A stretch of DNA of 37,859 nt from Promethearchaeota archaeon. GTDB lineage: Archaea > Asgardarchaeota > Lokiarchaeia > Sigynarchaeales > SOKP01. The position numbers and the translations under genes were made by a program. The stretch spans positions 1-37,859 of the forward strand of contig JAGXNR010000022.1 in the NCBI GenBank assembly GCA_019894875.1, given 5' to 3'. Positions 15,968 to 23,713 of this stretch are shown one piece after another. The notes under the pieces were generated by a model. That model ran no database searches. It was not told the DNA's origin and was given only the letters and a program-made list of their open reading frames with translations. Numbering within the stretch: the first letter of the stretch is position 1; each line of letters begins with the position of its first letter.

Positions 15968-16804
15968 ATGGGACTCACAATTGATTTTTTGAAACAGATA
16001 GCTATAAATGTTTATGATGTTGTCTCTCCCCTTTTAGGTACCGAAGAAGCAAAAAAAGGGGATAATAAAGGAGCAGGGGGAGATATATCTATGAATATCG
16101 ATATTGTGGCTGAAAATGCTATAATTGAAACATTAGATAATGCAAATGTTGATTTGCTATTAATCAGTGAAGAAATAGGAGAAAAATTTATAGGTGATAA
16201 AGAAAAGGCAAAGCAAAATCAATCTATTTTAATCGTCGATCCTTTAGATGGCTCGAATAATGCCGCAAGAGGAGTACCCTATTGTTCTGTCTCGATAGCA
16301 TATGCGAATGGTTCGAACATGAATAACATTATTAAAGCGGTTGTTCTTAATTTAAACACTAGAGATTTATTTTGGGCAGAGAAAGGAGAGGGTGCTTTTC
16401 TTAATGATATAAAGATTCATGTCTCTGAATTAGATATATCCAAAAAGTGTTTTTTCGAGTTGAATCTTCCTAAGAAGGATATAATGAAATCACTACAAGA
16501 TTTGAACTCAATCATAAAAAATTTTTATCGTATTAGAATATTAGGAAGCAGTGCTTTAACTTTATGTCAAATAGCACGTGGTAGCATGGAAGCATTCATT
16601 AACTTGAGGAAAAGTAACAGATTAGTCGATGTAGCGGCAGGAATATTGATTTTAAGAGAAGCAGGAGGAAAATTTTTTGCCCTAGATGGAACTGAAATCA
16701 ATGAACCAATGTCAATAGAAATAAGATTTCCCTTCATAGCATGTAATGCCAAATTAGATACTTTTCTTAAAGAAGAACTAACTAAATACCTCCTCAAAAT
16801 ATAG
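15968..16804 (+). CDS. Inositol monophosphatase / archaeal fructose-1,6-bisphosphatase family
   Basis: This Mg2+-dependent sugar phosphatase has 278 residues from ATG 15968 (a TTG three codons earlier is less likely). The metal sites are visible: E68-E69 in ISEEIG, D91 and D94 in VDPLDGSNN, and D221 in RLVDVAAG. The family in archaea includes dual inositol-1-phosphatase/fructose-1,6-bisphosphatase enzymes used in gluconeogenesis and in lipid or solute inositol synthesis. Which of these applies cannot be decided from the sequence. It converges on the UroD-like gene with 44 bases between the stops. Confidence 0.88.
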   Translation: MGLTIDFLKQIAINVYDVVSPLLGTEEAKKGDNKGAGGDISMNIDIVAENAIIETLDNANVDLLLISEEIGEKFIGDKEKAKQNQSILIVDPLDGSNNAARGVPYCSVSIAYANGSNMNNIIKAVVLNLNTRDLFWAEKGEGAFLNDIKIHVSELDISKKCFFELNLPKKDIMKSLQDLNSIIKNFYRIRILGSSALTLCQIARGSMEAFINLRKSNRLVDVAAGILILREAGGKFFALDGTEINEPMSIEIRFPFIACNAKLDTFLKEELTKYLLKI

Positions 16805-16848
16805 TAGTTAGGTTTGATGCTGCTTATGAATTTAGAAGTTATTAATTG

Positions 16849-18033
16849 TTAAGCTGGTACATTAATCGGATAATTACCATATTTCCTGCGAATATTTTGC
16901 ATTGATTCAAACCGATCTACAGTTACTGCAGGATTAATACTATGCCCCGAACTAAAAATATAACCCCCATTGGGACCTAACTCACGAATAAGTTTTTTTG
17001 CATAAGCTTCTATATCAGAGATCTTTCCCATTGCCAACATTACTGGGCTTAAATTACCTATAAAAGTAATTTTATCCCCATATTTCTCATTTAACTTAAA
17101 AATATCATATTCGGGATTGGCAGTAGTAGACTCAATTGGATTTAAAGCATCAACACCACAATTTATAATATCTTCAAAAATTTCTAATAAATCACCATCT
17201 GAATGGAGAATGATTTTACAATTCTGCTTATGAGCCGCATTACAAATGCGTTTTATCCAAGGGAAGACATAAGTTCGGTAATTTTTAGGGCTCATAAATA
17301 AACCGTTCTTAAATCCATAATCATCCCATAATAGCACGAGTTCAGCATCATTCTCAGCTAGAAGTTTTACCAATTCAAGTGTAAATTTACCCCGATCATC
17401 AAATATTTTTCTAGTTTGTTTTGGTTTTGCTAAAATTCTTGAAAAATTCTCTAAACCAAAACCTTCCCAAGAACACTCCATTAGAGCACCTAAAGAAGGG
17501 ATAGAGATAATCTCATTGTTCATTTCTTCTTGAATTTCCTTTCCCGCCTTGAAGTTAATTAACCTTGCTTCCCAATAGGGATCTGGCTGCTCCCATGATT
17601 CATAATCATCAAAGTCTTTAAAATATCCTCCAAAGTATTCGTTAACAACTGTCTCGGTGCCATCTTTTGCGGTATATACTTGTTGTTTCATTATTCGACC
17701 ATATTCATCAACAATACCATCTCCCTCTTTTAATATTTTTCTAGGATAGAGAGATGCTAACGTAAGAGCAATTTCAATCTCAGCACGTCGACTAAATTCA
17801 TGTGATTTTTCTAACGTATTCTTTACAAATTCATAATTTGAATATCCTTTTACAATTAACTCATTACCCTTTTCACCCAATTTACTAAGTTGCCGTAAGC
17901 CGTCTCTATATCCTTTCCCTATAGGTATATTATAATGTTTCAATATTGAATTATTAGTCACAATTTCAAATGCAGGCACTTTATCTGGTTCTTCATGATT
18001 TAAAGCTTTCAATATTCTTTCTGGTGCTTTCAT
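16849..18033 (-). CDS. Uroporphyrinogen decarboxylase/cobalamin methyltransferase (MtaA/CmuA-like) family protein
   Basis: This 394-residue TIM-barrel protein belongs to the UroD superfamily. The visible family marks are the N-terminal RILKALNHEEPDKVP, a metal-site region around the C-terminal half with IILHSDGDLLEIFEDIINCGVDALNPIE, and the ending GGYIFSSGHSINP, which carries the conserved C-terminal histidine. In UroD-type methyltransferases histidine and cysteine residues bind zinc for thiol or corrinoid chemistry. True UroD would sit with haem genes, which are absent, so a methyltransferase role is more likely. The ATG follows TTAGGGGAAA, a strong ribosome-binding site. A TATA box lies at 18063-18073. 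Confidence 0.85.
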   Translation of the reverse strand: MKAPERILKALNHEEPDKVPAFEIVTNNSILKHYNIPIGKGYRDGLRQLSKLGEKGNELIVKGYSNYEFVKNTLEKSHEFSRRAEIEIALTLASLYPRKILKEGDGIVDEYGRIMKQQVYTAKDGTETVVNEYFGGYFKDFDDYESWEQPDPYWEARLINFKAGKEIQEEMNNEIISIPSLGALMECSWEGFGLENFSRILAKPKQTRKIFDDRGKFTLELVKLLAENDAELVLLWDDYGFKNGLFMSPKNYRTYVFPWIKRICNAAHKQNCKIILHSDGDLLEIFEDIINCGVDALNPIESTTANPEYDIFKLNEKYGDKITFIGNLSPVMLAMGKISDIEAYAKKLIRELGPNGGYIFSSGHSINPAVTVDRFESMQNIRRKYGNYPINVPA

Positions 18034-18062
18034 TTTCCCCTAATTCTTAAGAAGTAATTTGA

Positions 18063-18073
18063 CTTTATATAAG
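18063..18073 (-). promoter_or_regulatory. TATA box of the UroD-like gene
   Basis: On the minus strand this reads CTTATATAAAG, 30-40 bases before the ATG at 18033, the distance expected for a short leader that contains the AGGGG ribosome-binding site. Confidence 0.5.
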
Positions 18074-18340
18074 TATTAACATTATTCTTGTTAAATAAAT
18101 AATTCTTTCAAAATAGTAAAAGCTTCCCTCGTATCTACCAATTAAATTAGCCACTCATACAATTCTAGAACAAAGAAAGAAAAAAATTAATTTATAATAA
18201 GCTGGGTATTCTCAATATATACATATTTTATGGGATGTACTTCTAACTTAACATAATTACTGAATCTGAATTAATTACTTAAAGGGATAGTACTGAATAG
18301 TAATTAACGAACATAAAGTGTTAAATACTTTAAAACCGAG

Positions 18341-18350
18341 ATATAAATAA
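18341..18350 (+). promoter_or_regulatory. TATA box of the four-cysteine protein gene
   Basis: ATATAAATAA preceded by ACCGAG (BRE-like) lies 23-32 bases before the ATG at 18373, so the message is probably leaderless. The lack of any Shine-Dalgarno sequence agrees with that. Confidence 0.55.
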
Positions 18351-18372
18351 TTTTTTTTATTACTTACAAAAG

Positions 18373-18828
18373 ATGAAGAGTTTTATGGCAAAAAATAAAG
18401 ATGCTTTGAAGTTTTTTCAATCATATATTAACGAAATGATAGATGTAGGAGGACCTAATCTTCCAAAATCAATATCTGTAAGCTTAGGTGCGAAATTAGG
18501 CAAATTTTTAAGAGAACGCGGAGATGAAAGCATAGAAGATAATTTAAGGACAATATATAATGTATTAAAAGCAAAAGTTAGAATTGTAACTGATGATAGT
18601 AATACTTTAGATATATTTTTGAAATATTCGAGAAATTTTTGTCCTATTGGTGGCAAACTCAATCCAGAACGAGCTAAGATAATCCAAGATACAATATGTG
18701 CTCCATATACCTCGTCTATTTTGCATTCCCTACGCCCAGATTTAAAATTTCAGGTTGAAATTATAGATTGTATTCTTCATTCTAATGAAAAAACTTGTCA
18801 TCTTAATTTGAAAATTGAGGAGAAATAG
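18373..18828 (+). CDS. Uncharacterised small protein with conserved-looking cysteines
   Basis: The 151-residue soluble protein has two halves: a helical N-terminal part (1-85) and a C-terminal alpha/beta part with cysteines C90, C109, C133 and C142 in NFCPIGG, TICAPY, IIDCILH and TCHL. The C-terminal pattern is reminiscent of V4R-like and other small ligand-binding domains that end with a Cys-containing beta hairpin, but I cannot assign a family. The four cysteines could bind a metal or cluster. An in-frame ATG at codon 5 is an alternative start. It converges on the SRP RNA. Confidence 0.68.
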   Translation: MKSFMAKNKDALKFFQSYINEMIDVGGPNLPKSISVSLGAKLGKFLRERGDESIEDNLRTIYNVLKAKVRIVTDDSNTLDIFLKYSRNFCPIGGKLNPERAKIIQDTICAPYTSSILHSLRPDLKFQVEIIDCILHSNEKTCHLNLKIEEK

Positions 18829-18844
18829 TAAGAATAAAGTTTTT

Positions 18845-19152
18845 AAAAAACCCAAGCCTCGAATCCTCAATTCTGTTGCTATGACCAATGGTCATGCCTC
18901 TCCACACCCTTACTATAAAGCGTAAACACCTATAGTTACGACTGCTCCATCCCTGGCCTGGTCGATTTTCTAATTACGAGCTTATATCTTTCCTTCAAAA
19001 GACACTACTCTGATACCTACCATTATAGGGAGTGCTTCGTCGAGAACATAACGCTGGATAACAACACTCATGAAGCCTTGACCTGGGCAATTTCCGCTCT
19101 GAGGATTTTACGGTCCGTCCAGCAATGGGACTTCAGACCACCCCAAAAGGTC
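18845..19152 (-). ncRNA. ffs: Signal recognition particle RNA (7S/SRP RNA)
   Basis: On the minus strand the helix 8 core reads CGACCAGGCCAGGGATGGAG followed by CAGTCG, the SRP54-binding element with AGG/AGCA asymmetric loop and a GGGA (GNRA) tetraloop. The 5' Alu-like domain reads GTCTGAAGTCCCATTGCTGG then ACGGACC, matching helices 3 and 4 with their loop-loop contact. The length of about 308 bases is normal for archaea. The 3' end runs into a T-rich stretch (18843-18850 in complement) that can act as terminator. The exact ends are estimated. This RNA scaffolds SRP19 and SRP54 for co-translational targeting to the membrane. Confidence 0.88.
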
Positions 19153-19250
19153 CATATTATTAAAATGCACCTAACATTAAAAATTTATTGTCCTAAGAAA
19201 CATCCATTGATTATTGATCGAATCACAGCGAAATTTAATCCCAATATTCT

Positions 19251-19409
19251 TTATTTTGATACAAATTCTCTATTTAATTTTCGTTTTAGAATTGAAATAA
19301 ATTCTTTTGTATCAGGAAAAATGTAAACTAGTTCCTCTCCGTCATCTTCTATAATAATTTCTCTTGAAAAAGTTCCGTTAACTTTAGCTTTTAAATCATT
19401 CAAAATCAT
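19251..19409 (-). CDS. Small uncharacterised protein, 52 residues
   Basis: This short reading frame runs from ATG 19409 to TAA 19251. The composition is protein-like: MILNDLKAKVNG, a beta strand pair around EIIIEDDGEELVYIF, then a basic amphipathic helix (TKEFISILKRKLNREF). It lies about 100 bases upstream of the SRP RNA on the same strand and could share its region of transcription. There is no Shine-Dalgarno sequence. I do not recognise it; it might be a truncated or real small regulator. Confidence 0.45.
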   Translation of the reverse strand: MILNDLKAKVNGTFSREIIIEDDGEELVYIFPDTKEFISILKRKLNREFVSK

Positions 19410-19523
19410 AAATGAAAGATATGATGTTTAAACTCAAAAGTTCATATAGCATGGAGATAATATCATTGGTGACAATCAGACATAAAAGATAAGTTAAATA
19501 AAAGAATAAGTTTACAATTATAT

Positions 19524-20381
19524 TTAGTTTAGTAAAAGCTGATCTAGATACGTTTTTATATGGGTTTCTGTGGAGCTTCCATTTTTAATTATATTATTAA
19601 AATATCCATTTAAATATATTTTAAGTTCCATATTAAGATCTCGAATGTCAAGATAGTTATATTTACTTTTTATTTTTTTACTATTGATTAATGGTTTTAT
19701 GTGTTTTTCTACTAAATTTAAGATAAAACCAACGATTGCTTTATTTACTTTACTTTTATCATCCTCAGATAATTCGTAATCACTATGAATTGCCTTATCT
19801 CGAATTTCATTCAATTCTAAAAGAATTTCTTCCATCTCTACAGATAGTTCAAGAGATTTTATTTTATTTGCCAGATCCTTATCGATTTCCGACGAAAATT
19901 GAGAGTTGCAATAATTCTCTAAATTTGCATAAAACCGTACTAGGAGTTTAAACGCATCTTTTATTTCATATATATTTTCAAAAGCAGCCAAATTTAAATC
20001 TTTCAAGGAGTTCTCGATATCATTCTTAACATTTTCTACAACCATTGCTAAATATTGCGAATAATCTTCAAATGGAAATCCAAAATAATAATTATTATAC
20101 TTCTCTGTTATATCCTTAACCTCTTGCCTTTGAGCTTGGATTTTTTCCTTCTTTACAATTTCCTTAACAAACTTTAATACATAATTACAACTTGGACAAT
20201 ATGTAATCCAAGAGCTTAAAATTACTTCTGTTGGTTTAACTCCTCTTGAACTAATATATCCATTAAATCCTGATAATTTTTTACCCTCAGAAGTCGAAAA
20301 TATAGCCTCTTCGGGATAAAAAGTTCTAGGAATGAATTTAGTATTACAAACGGGACATTTTAGTTTTTCTTTTTGCTTCAT
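19524..20381 (-). CDS. DUF2225-like zinc-ribbon protein
   Basis: The protein has 285 residues. The N-terminal part carries a zinc ribbon from C9-x2-C12 (KCPVCNTKF) and C62-x2-C65 (YCPSCNYVL), the arrangement found in DUF2225 proteins. After residue 80 the protein is nearly all helical and rich in glutamate and lysine, with likely helical repeats up to the end. No enzyme motif is visible. Function is unknown; the zinc ribbon suggests protein or nucleic-acid binding. Start ATG 20381. Confidence 0.68.
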   Translation of the reverse strand: MKQKEKLKCPVCNTKFIPRTFYPEEAIFSTSEGKKLSGFNGYISSRGVKPTEVILSSWITYCPSCNYVLKFVKEIVKKEKIQAQRQEVKDITEKYNNYYFGFPFEDYSQYLAMVVENVKNDIENSLKDLNLAAFENIYEIKDAFKLLVRFYANLENYCNSQFSSEIDKDLANKIKSLELSVEMEEILLELNEIRDKAIHSDYELSEDDKSKVNKAIVGFILNLVEKHIKPLINSKKIKSKYNYLDIRDLNMELKIYLNGYFNNIIKNGSSTETHIKTYLDQLLLN

Positions 20382-20524
20382 GACTTAATTATCAACGTTT
20401 TTTGATTATTATTAATTTGACTTAAAAGACTCAATTATATCATATTTGCAAGTATAATTCGTAATATATATACAGAAATAATATGTGGAACATACTACTT
20501 TTTAAGATAGGTGTGTTATCGGTC

Positions 20525-20545
20525 TATCAGATTATTTATCTGATA
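20525..20545. repeat. Hairpin TATCAGAT-TATTT-ATCTGATA before the Ldh2-type gene
   Basis: An 8-base perfect stem with a 5-base loop lies about 95 bases before the ATG at 20641. A competing outer pairing, GTTATC (20515-20520) with GATAAC (20542-20547), overlaps it. It could be an operator for the dehydrogenase gene or a structured leader. It lacks the T-run of a terminator. Confidence 0.4.
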
Positions 20546-20640
20546 ACAGCAATTATAATTTAATCTAAAAATTATAATATTAGTGTAATTTAAAAGTCAA
20601 ATCATTACAATTTCTTAATTATAGATTTATAAGATTTATT

Positions 20641-21744
20641 ATGCCAGAAAAAATTGTCTATGTTGATGCAAAAACTCTTGAGAATTTTATGAGGGATATC
20701 TTCATTGGACTTGGTGTGCCAAAAGAAGATGCAAATATTATTGCTGAGGTTCTAATTACATCTGATTTACGAGGGATTGAATCCCATGGTATTCAACGCT
20801 GTAAAATGTACTATGATCGGATTAGGGCTGGTATTTATGAAGTGCATACGAAGATTGATACCATTAAAGAAACACCAACTACAGCATTATTGGATGGTAA
20901 CTGTGGAATGGGGCATGTTATTGCATATAAAGCAATGAAATTAGCCATTGAAAAAGCAAAAGAGTATGGTTTAGGTGCAGTCGCTGTAAGAAACTCCACG
21001 CATTTTGGAATCGCAGGGTATTATAGCTTAATGGCAATTAAAGAAGGAATGATTGGTTTAGCAGTAACAAATGCTAGACCTTCTATCCCTCCCACTTTCG
21101 GAGTTGAACCCATGTTAGGCACTAACCCATTAACAATAGGAGCACCTACGAATGAGGCATTTCCTTTCCTCCTAGATGCTGCCACCTCAATTATTCAGAG
21201 GGGTAAAGTAGAGGTATATGAGAGGATTGATAAAAAACTTCCGGAAAATACTGTTATTAACGATAAAGGTGAATTTCTTACTGATGCGGGAGAGGTGTTA
21301 CAAAAAATGGGTGAAAAAAAGGCAGCTTTACTCCCTTTAGGGGGCAAGGGCGAGGAAACTGCCGGTTATAAAGGATATGGATATGCTACTGTGGTTGAAT
21401 TATTATCCTCAGCTTTACAAGAAGGAATCTATTTAAGAGATACTATTGGTATTGAAGAGGATGGACAGAAGAGATTAAAAGTCGGGCATTTCTTTTTAGC
21501 AATTAATACTGAAAGTTTCATAGGTATTGATAGCTTTAAAAGAACAGCAGGAGATATTATGAAAGATCTTAGAAATTCACCAAAAGAACCAGGAGCAAAA
21601 AGAATTTATACTGCTGGAGAAAAAGAGCATTTGGCATATTTAGAAAGAATAAAAATAGGTATCCCCCTTAACAAAAGTTTACAAGATGATATTAAGGAGA
21701 TGCAAAGAGCTCTGAATTTGAACGGTTATAATTTTCAATTTTAA
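20641..21744 (+). CDS. Malate/L-lactate dehydrogenase family oxidoreductase (Ldh2 type), copy 1
   Basis: This 367-residue member of the Ldh2/MDH2 family uses NAD(P) to reduce 2-oxoacids such as malate, lactate, sulfolactate or ureidoglycolate, with a fold unrelated to classical lactate dehydrogenase. Family marks include SDLRGIESHGIQR near residue 40, VRNSTHFGIAGYY (catalytic histidine), GVEPMLGTNPL, DAATSIIQRGKVE and GYKGYGYATVVELL. The second copy 0.8 kb downstream is closely similar at both protein and DNA level. Between them lies a broken flavodoxin gene. The substrate cannot be assigned. Confidence 0.9.
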   Translation: MPEKIVYVDAKTLENFMRDIFIGLGVPKEDANIIAEVLITSDLRGIESHGIQRCKMYYDRIRAGIYEVHTKIDTIKETPTTALLDGNCGMGHVIAYKAMKLAIEKAKEYGLGAVAVRNSTHFGIAGYYSLMAIKEGMIGLAVTNARPSIPPTFGVEPMLGTNPLTIGAPTNEAFPFLLDAATSIIQRGKVEVYERIDKKLPENTVINDKGEFLTDAGEVLQKMGEKKAALLPLGGKGEETAGYKGYGYATVVELLSSALQEGIYLRDTIGIEEDGQKRLKVGHFFLAINTESFIGIDSFKRTAGDIMKDLRNSPKEPGAKRIYTAGEKEHLAYLERIKIGIPLNKSLQDDIKEMQRALNLNGYNFQF

Positions 21745-21838
21745 AATTCATAAATATAGCCTAATACTTATTGACTTTAAAACATACTTTATATAGAAAC
21801 AAATATAATACTATTCGTCAATTTGGTTAAAGGTATTA

Positions 21839-22390
21839 ATGATGAAAATTTTAGTAGCTTATTTCAGCCAAACAGGTAAAACTGAGGCAATAGCACGAGC
21901 TATCCATGAAGAGGTTTCCTAAAATCATGAATCTGATATATTGACGATGAAGCAGACTAAAAAAATAGACTTTAATGAGTTTGATTTAATTTTTCTAGGA
22001 GCACCATGTCACGATACAGATTTAGCAAAACCACTTATTAGAATTTTAAGAAAATTGCCAGAGTCTCCTAAATTTAAGATCGCTGGATTCTTTACTCACT
22101 CAACTACTCCGCCAGAAGGAAATACTAAAAATAAAAGCCTTTATGATGATTGGGCGGGAAATTGTAGTAAATCCTTTGAAAAGATGAAGCAGGAGAAAAA
22201 TGCGGAATTTCTTGGTTTCTTTCGTTGTCAAAGAGCACCTTCTCCCGGAATTGAAACATTTATTCATCAAACGATAATAAAATATGAGGATGAGTGGCAA
22301 GATTATATTAAAGGAACCAAAAATCACCCTGATCAAAATGACTTAGAAAATGCAAAGAAATTTGCTGCAGAAATTCTTCAGCAATGTTAA
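21839..22390 (+). pseudogene. Flavodoxin-like protein gene interrupted by an in-frame TAA
   Basis: Translation from ATG 21839 (preceded by AAAGGT) gives an excellent flavodoxin beginning, MMKILVAYFSQTGKTEAIAR, whose SQTGKT is the FMN phosphate-binding loop. Codon 28 is TAA (21920-21922). The same frame then continues without another stop to 22390, with LIFLGAPCHDTDLAKPL and a conserved-looking C-terminal half. One changed base would restore about 183 residues. It may be a recent pseudogene, a sequencing error or a strain-specific nonsense mutation. TAA is not known to be recoded in archaea, so it is not comparable with the TGA-containing ORFs. An ATG at 21941 could give only a fragment lacking the FMN loop. 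Confidence 0.8.
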
Positions 22391-22568
22391 TTGATTTTTA
22401 ATAGAATTTGAGAGATAAATTTTTATTGCTCTGTATTAAAAAAACCGTGAAAGCTTAATAAAAAACAAGCTATATCCCTAACAATCAACGTATATTAAAT
22501 AGGATTTTAATTAAATAGAAAGCTATATAACTAATTTCTATCACATTTTTTATTATCCCTTTAATAAA

Positions 22569-23708
22569 ATGGTAGAAAACACACTTGAAGAAACAATAAA
22601 TTCTTCTTCAGACGATATTGTCTATATAGAATTCGAAATTCTTAAGCAATTTATGAAAGATGTATTTATTGGTCTTGAAGTTCCGGAAGATCATGCTGAA
22701 CTTATAGCAGACGTTCTTATTATTTCTGATCTCAGAGGAATAGATTCTCATGGTATTCAACGCTGTAAAATGTACTATGATCGGATTAAAGAAGGAATCT
22801 ATAACCCACAAACCGAAATAGATATAATAAACGACAATAATGCTACTGCTGTGATTGATGGACACTGTGGTATGGGACACGTAATTGCCTATAAAGCAAT
22901 GGAGTTAGCAATTAAAAAGGCTAAAATTTATGGTATTGGCGCTGTGGCAGTACGAAATAGTTCCCACTTTGGAATCGCAGGTTACTACAGTCTTATGGCA
23001 ATTAAAGAAGGGATGATAGGTTTTGTTACTACAAATACACGACCTTCTGTCCCTCCTACATTTGGGGTAGAACCAATGTTAGGAACTAATCCATTAACAT
23101 ATGGTGCTCCTACCGATGAGGAATTTCCATTCCTTATGGATGCGGCAACTTCGATCATACAGAGAGGCAAAGTTGAGGTCTACAACCGAATTCATAAGCC
23201 ATTACCTGATGGATTAATTATTTCTAATAATGGTAATTCAAAAACTGATCCCGAAGTGGTCTTAAATAAATTACTCAATCGCTCTGCGGCATTATTACCC
23301 TTAGGTGGTGAAGGTGAAGCTACTTCAGGACATAAAGGATATGGTTATGCAACTTTCGCAGAGATTTTATCGGCAGCACTGCAAGATGGAATTTTTCTAA
23401 AGGATACTGCAGGTGTTATTGAAAATGGGCAGAAAAGATTAAAGGTCGGACACTTCTTTTTAGCCATTAATATAAGTAATTTTCTACCTTTAGCTCGATT
23501 TCAAGAAACTACAGGCAATATAATGAGGGAATTAAGAAGCTCTAAAACTGCCCCAGGTAAGGACAGGATCTATACCGCAGGAGAGAAGGAATACGATGCT
23601 GAAATCGAGAGAAAACAGACAGGAATTCCTATTAATAAGAGTTTACAAAAAGATATTAAAATTATGAAAGAAGAACTTGGATTAAATAAGTATAATTTTT
23701 CTTTCTAG
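22569..23708 (+). CDS. Malate/L-lactate dehydrogenase family oxidoreductase (Ldh2 type), copy 2
   Basis: This is the second Ldh2-type enzyme, 379 residues, 12 longer at its N-terminus (an acidic, serine-rich start MVENTLEETINSSSDD). All family motifs of copy 1 recur (SDLRGIDSHGIQR, VRNSSHFGIAGYY, GVEPMLGTNPL, GHKGYGYATFAEIL). A 40-base stretch (22749-22788) is identical in DNA to copy 1 (20785-20824), which points to recent duplication or gene conversion. Differences cluster near residues 215-240 and in the last third, which may change specificity or oligomer contacts. It converges closely on the CDF transporter gene. Confidence 0.9.
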   Translation: MVENTLEETINSSSDDIVYIEFEILKQFMKDVFIGLEVPEDHAELIADVLIISDLRGIDSHGIQRCKMYYDRIKEGIYNPQTEIDIINDNNATAVIDGHCGMGHVIAYKAMELAIKKAKIYGIGAVAVRNSSHFGIAGYYSLMAIKEGMIGFVTTNTRPSVPPTFGVEPMLGTNPLTYGAPTDEEFPFLMDAATSIIQRGKVEVYNRIHKPLPDGLIISNNGNSKTDPEVVLNKLLNRSAALLPLGGEGEATSGHKGYGYATFAEILSAALQDGIFLKDTAGVIENGQKRLKVGHFFLAINISNFLPLARFQETTGNIMRELRSSKTAPGKDRIYTAGEKEYDAEIERKQTGIPINKSLQKDIKIMKEELGLNKYNFSF

Positions 23709-23713
23709 GCATT

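Larger units (their letters stand above)
18034..18372. other. Divergent intergenic region with two promoters
   Basis: No gene is seen in this 339-base AT-rich gap. It holds the promoter of the UroD-like gene on the minus strand close to its left end and the promoter of the four-cysteine protein on the plus strand close to its right end. The middle part has no structure I can support. Confidence 0.5.

Noticed and set aside
18845..19152. RNase P RNA as identity of the structured minus-strand RNA
   Set aside because: A CAGAA...GGCTT-like piece near the 3' end resembles RNase P, but the helix 8 core with GNRA tip and the Alu-like 5' domain fit SRP RNA and the RNase P core motifs are absent.
19078..19326. 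Plus-strand open frame across the SRP RNA region
   Set aside because: Its sequence is explained by the SRP RNA and the small minus-strand gene; the translation is low-complexity and has no protein pattern.
21920..21922. TAA in the flavodoxin gene as another recoded codon
   Set aside because: Selenocysteine uses TGA and pyrrolysine TAG. TAA recoding is not known in archaea, and no structured element like those at 8559 and 8915 follows this gene.
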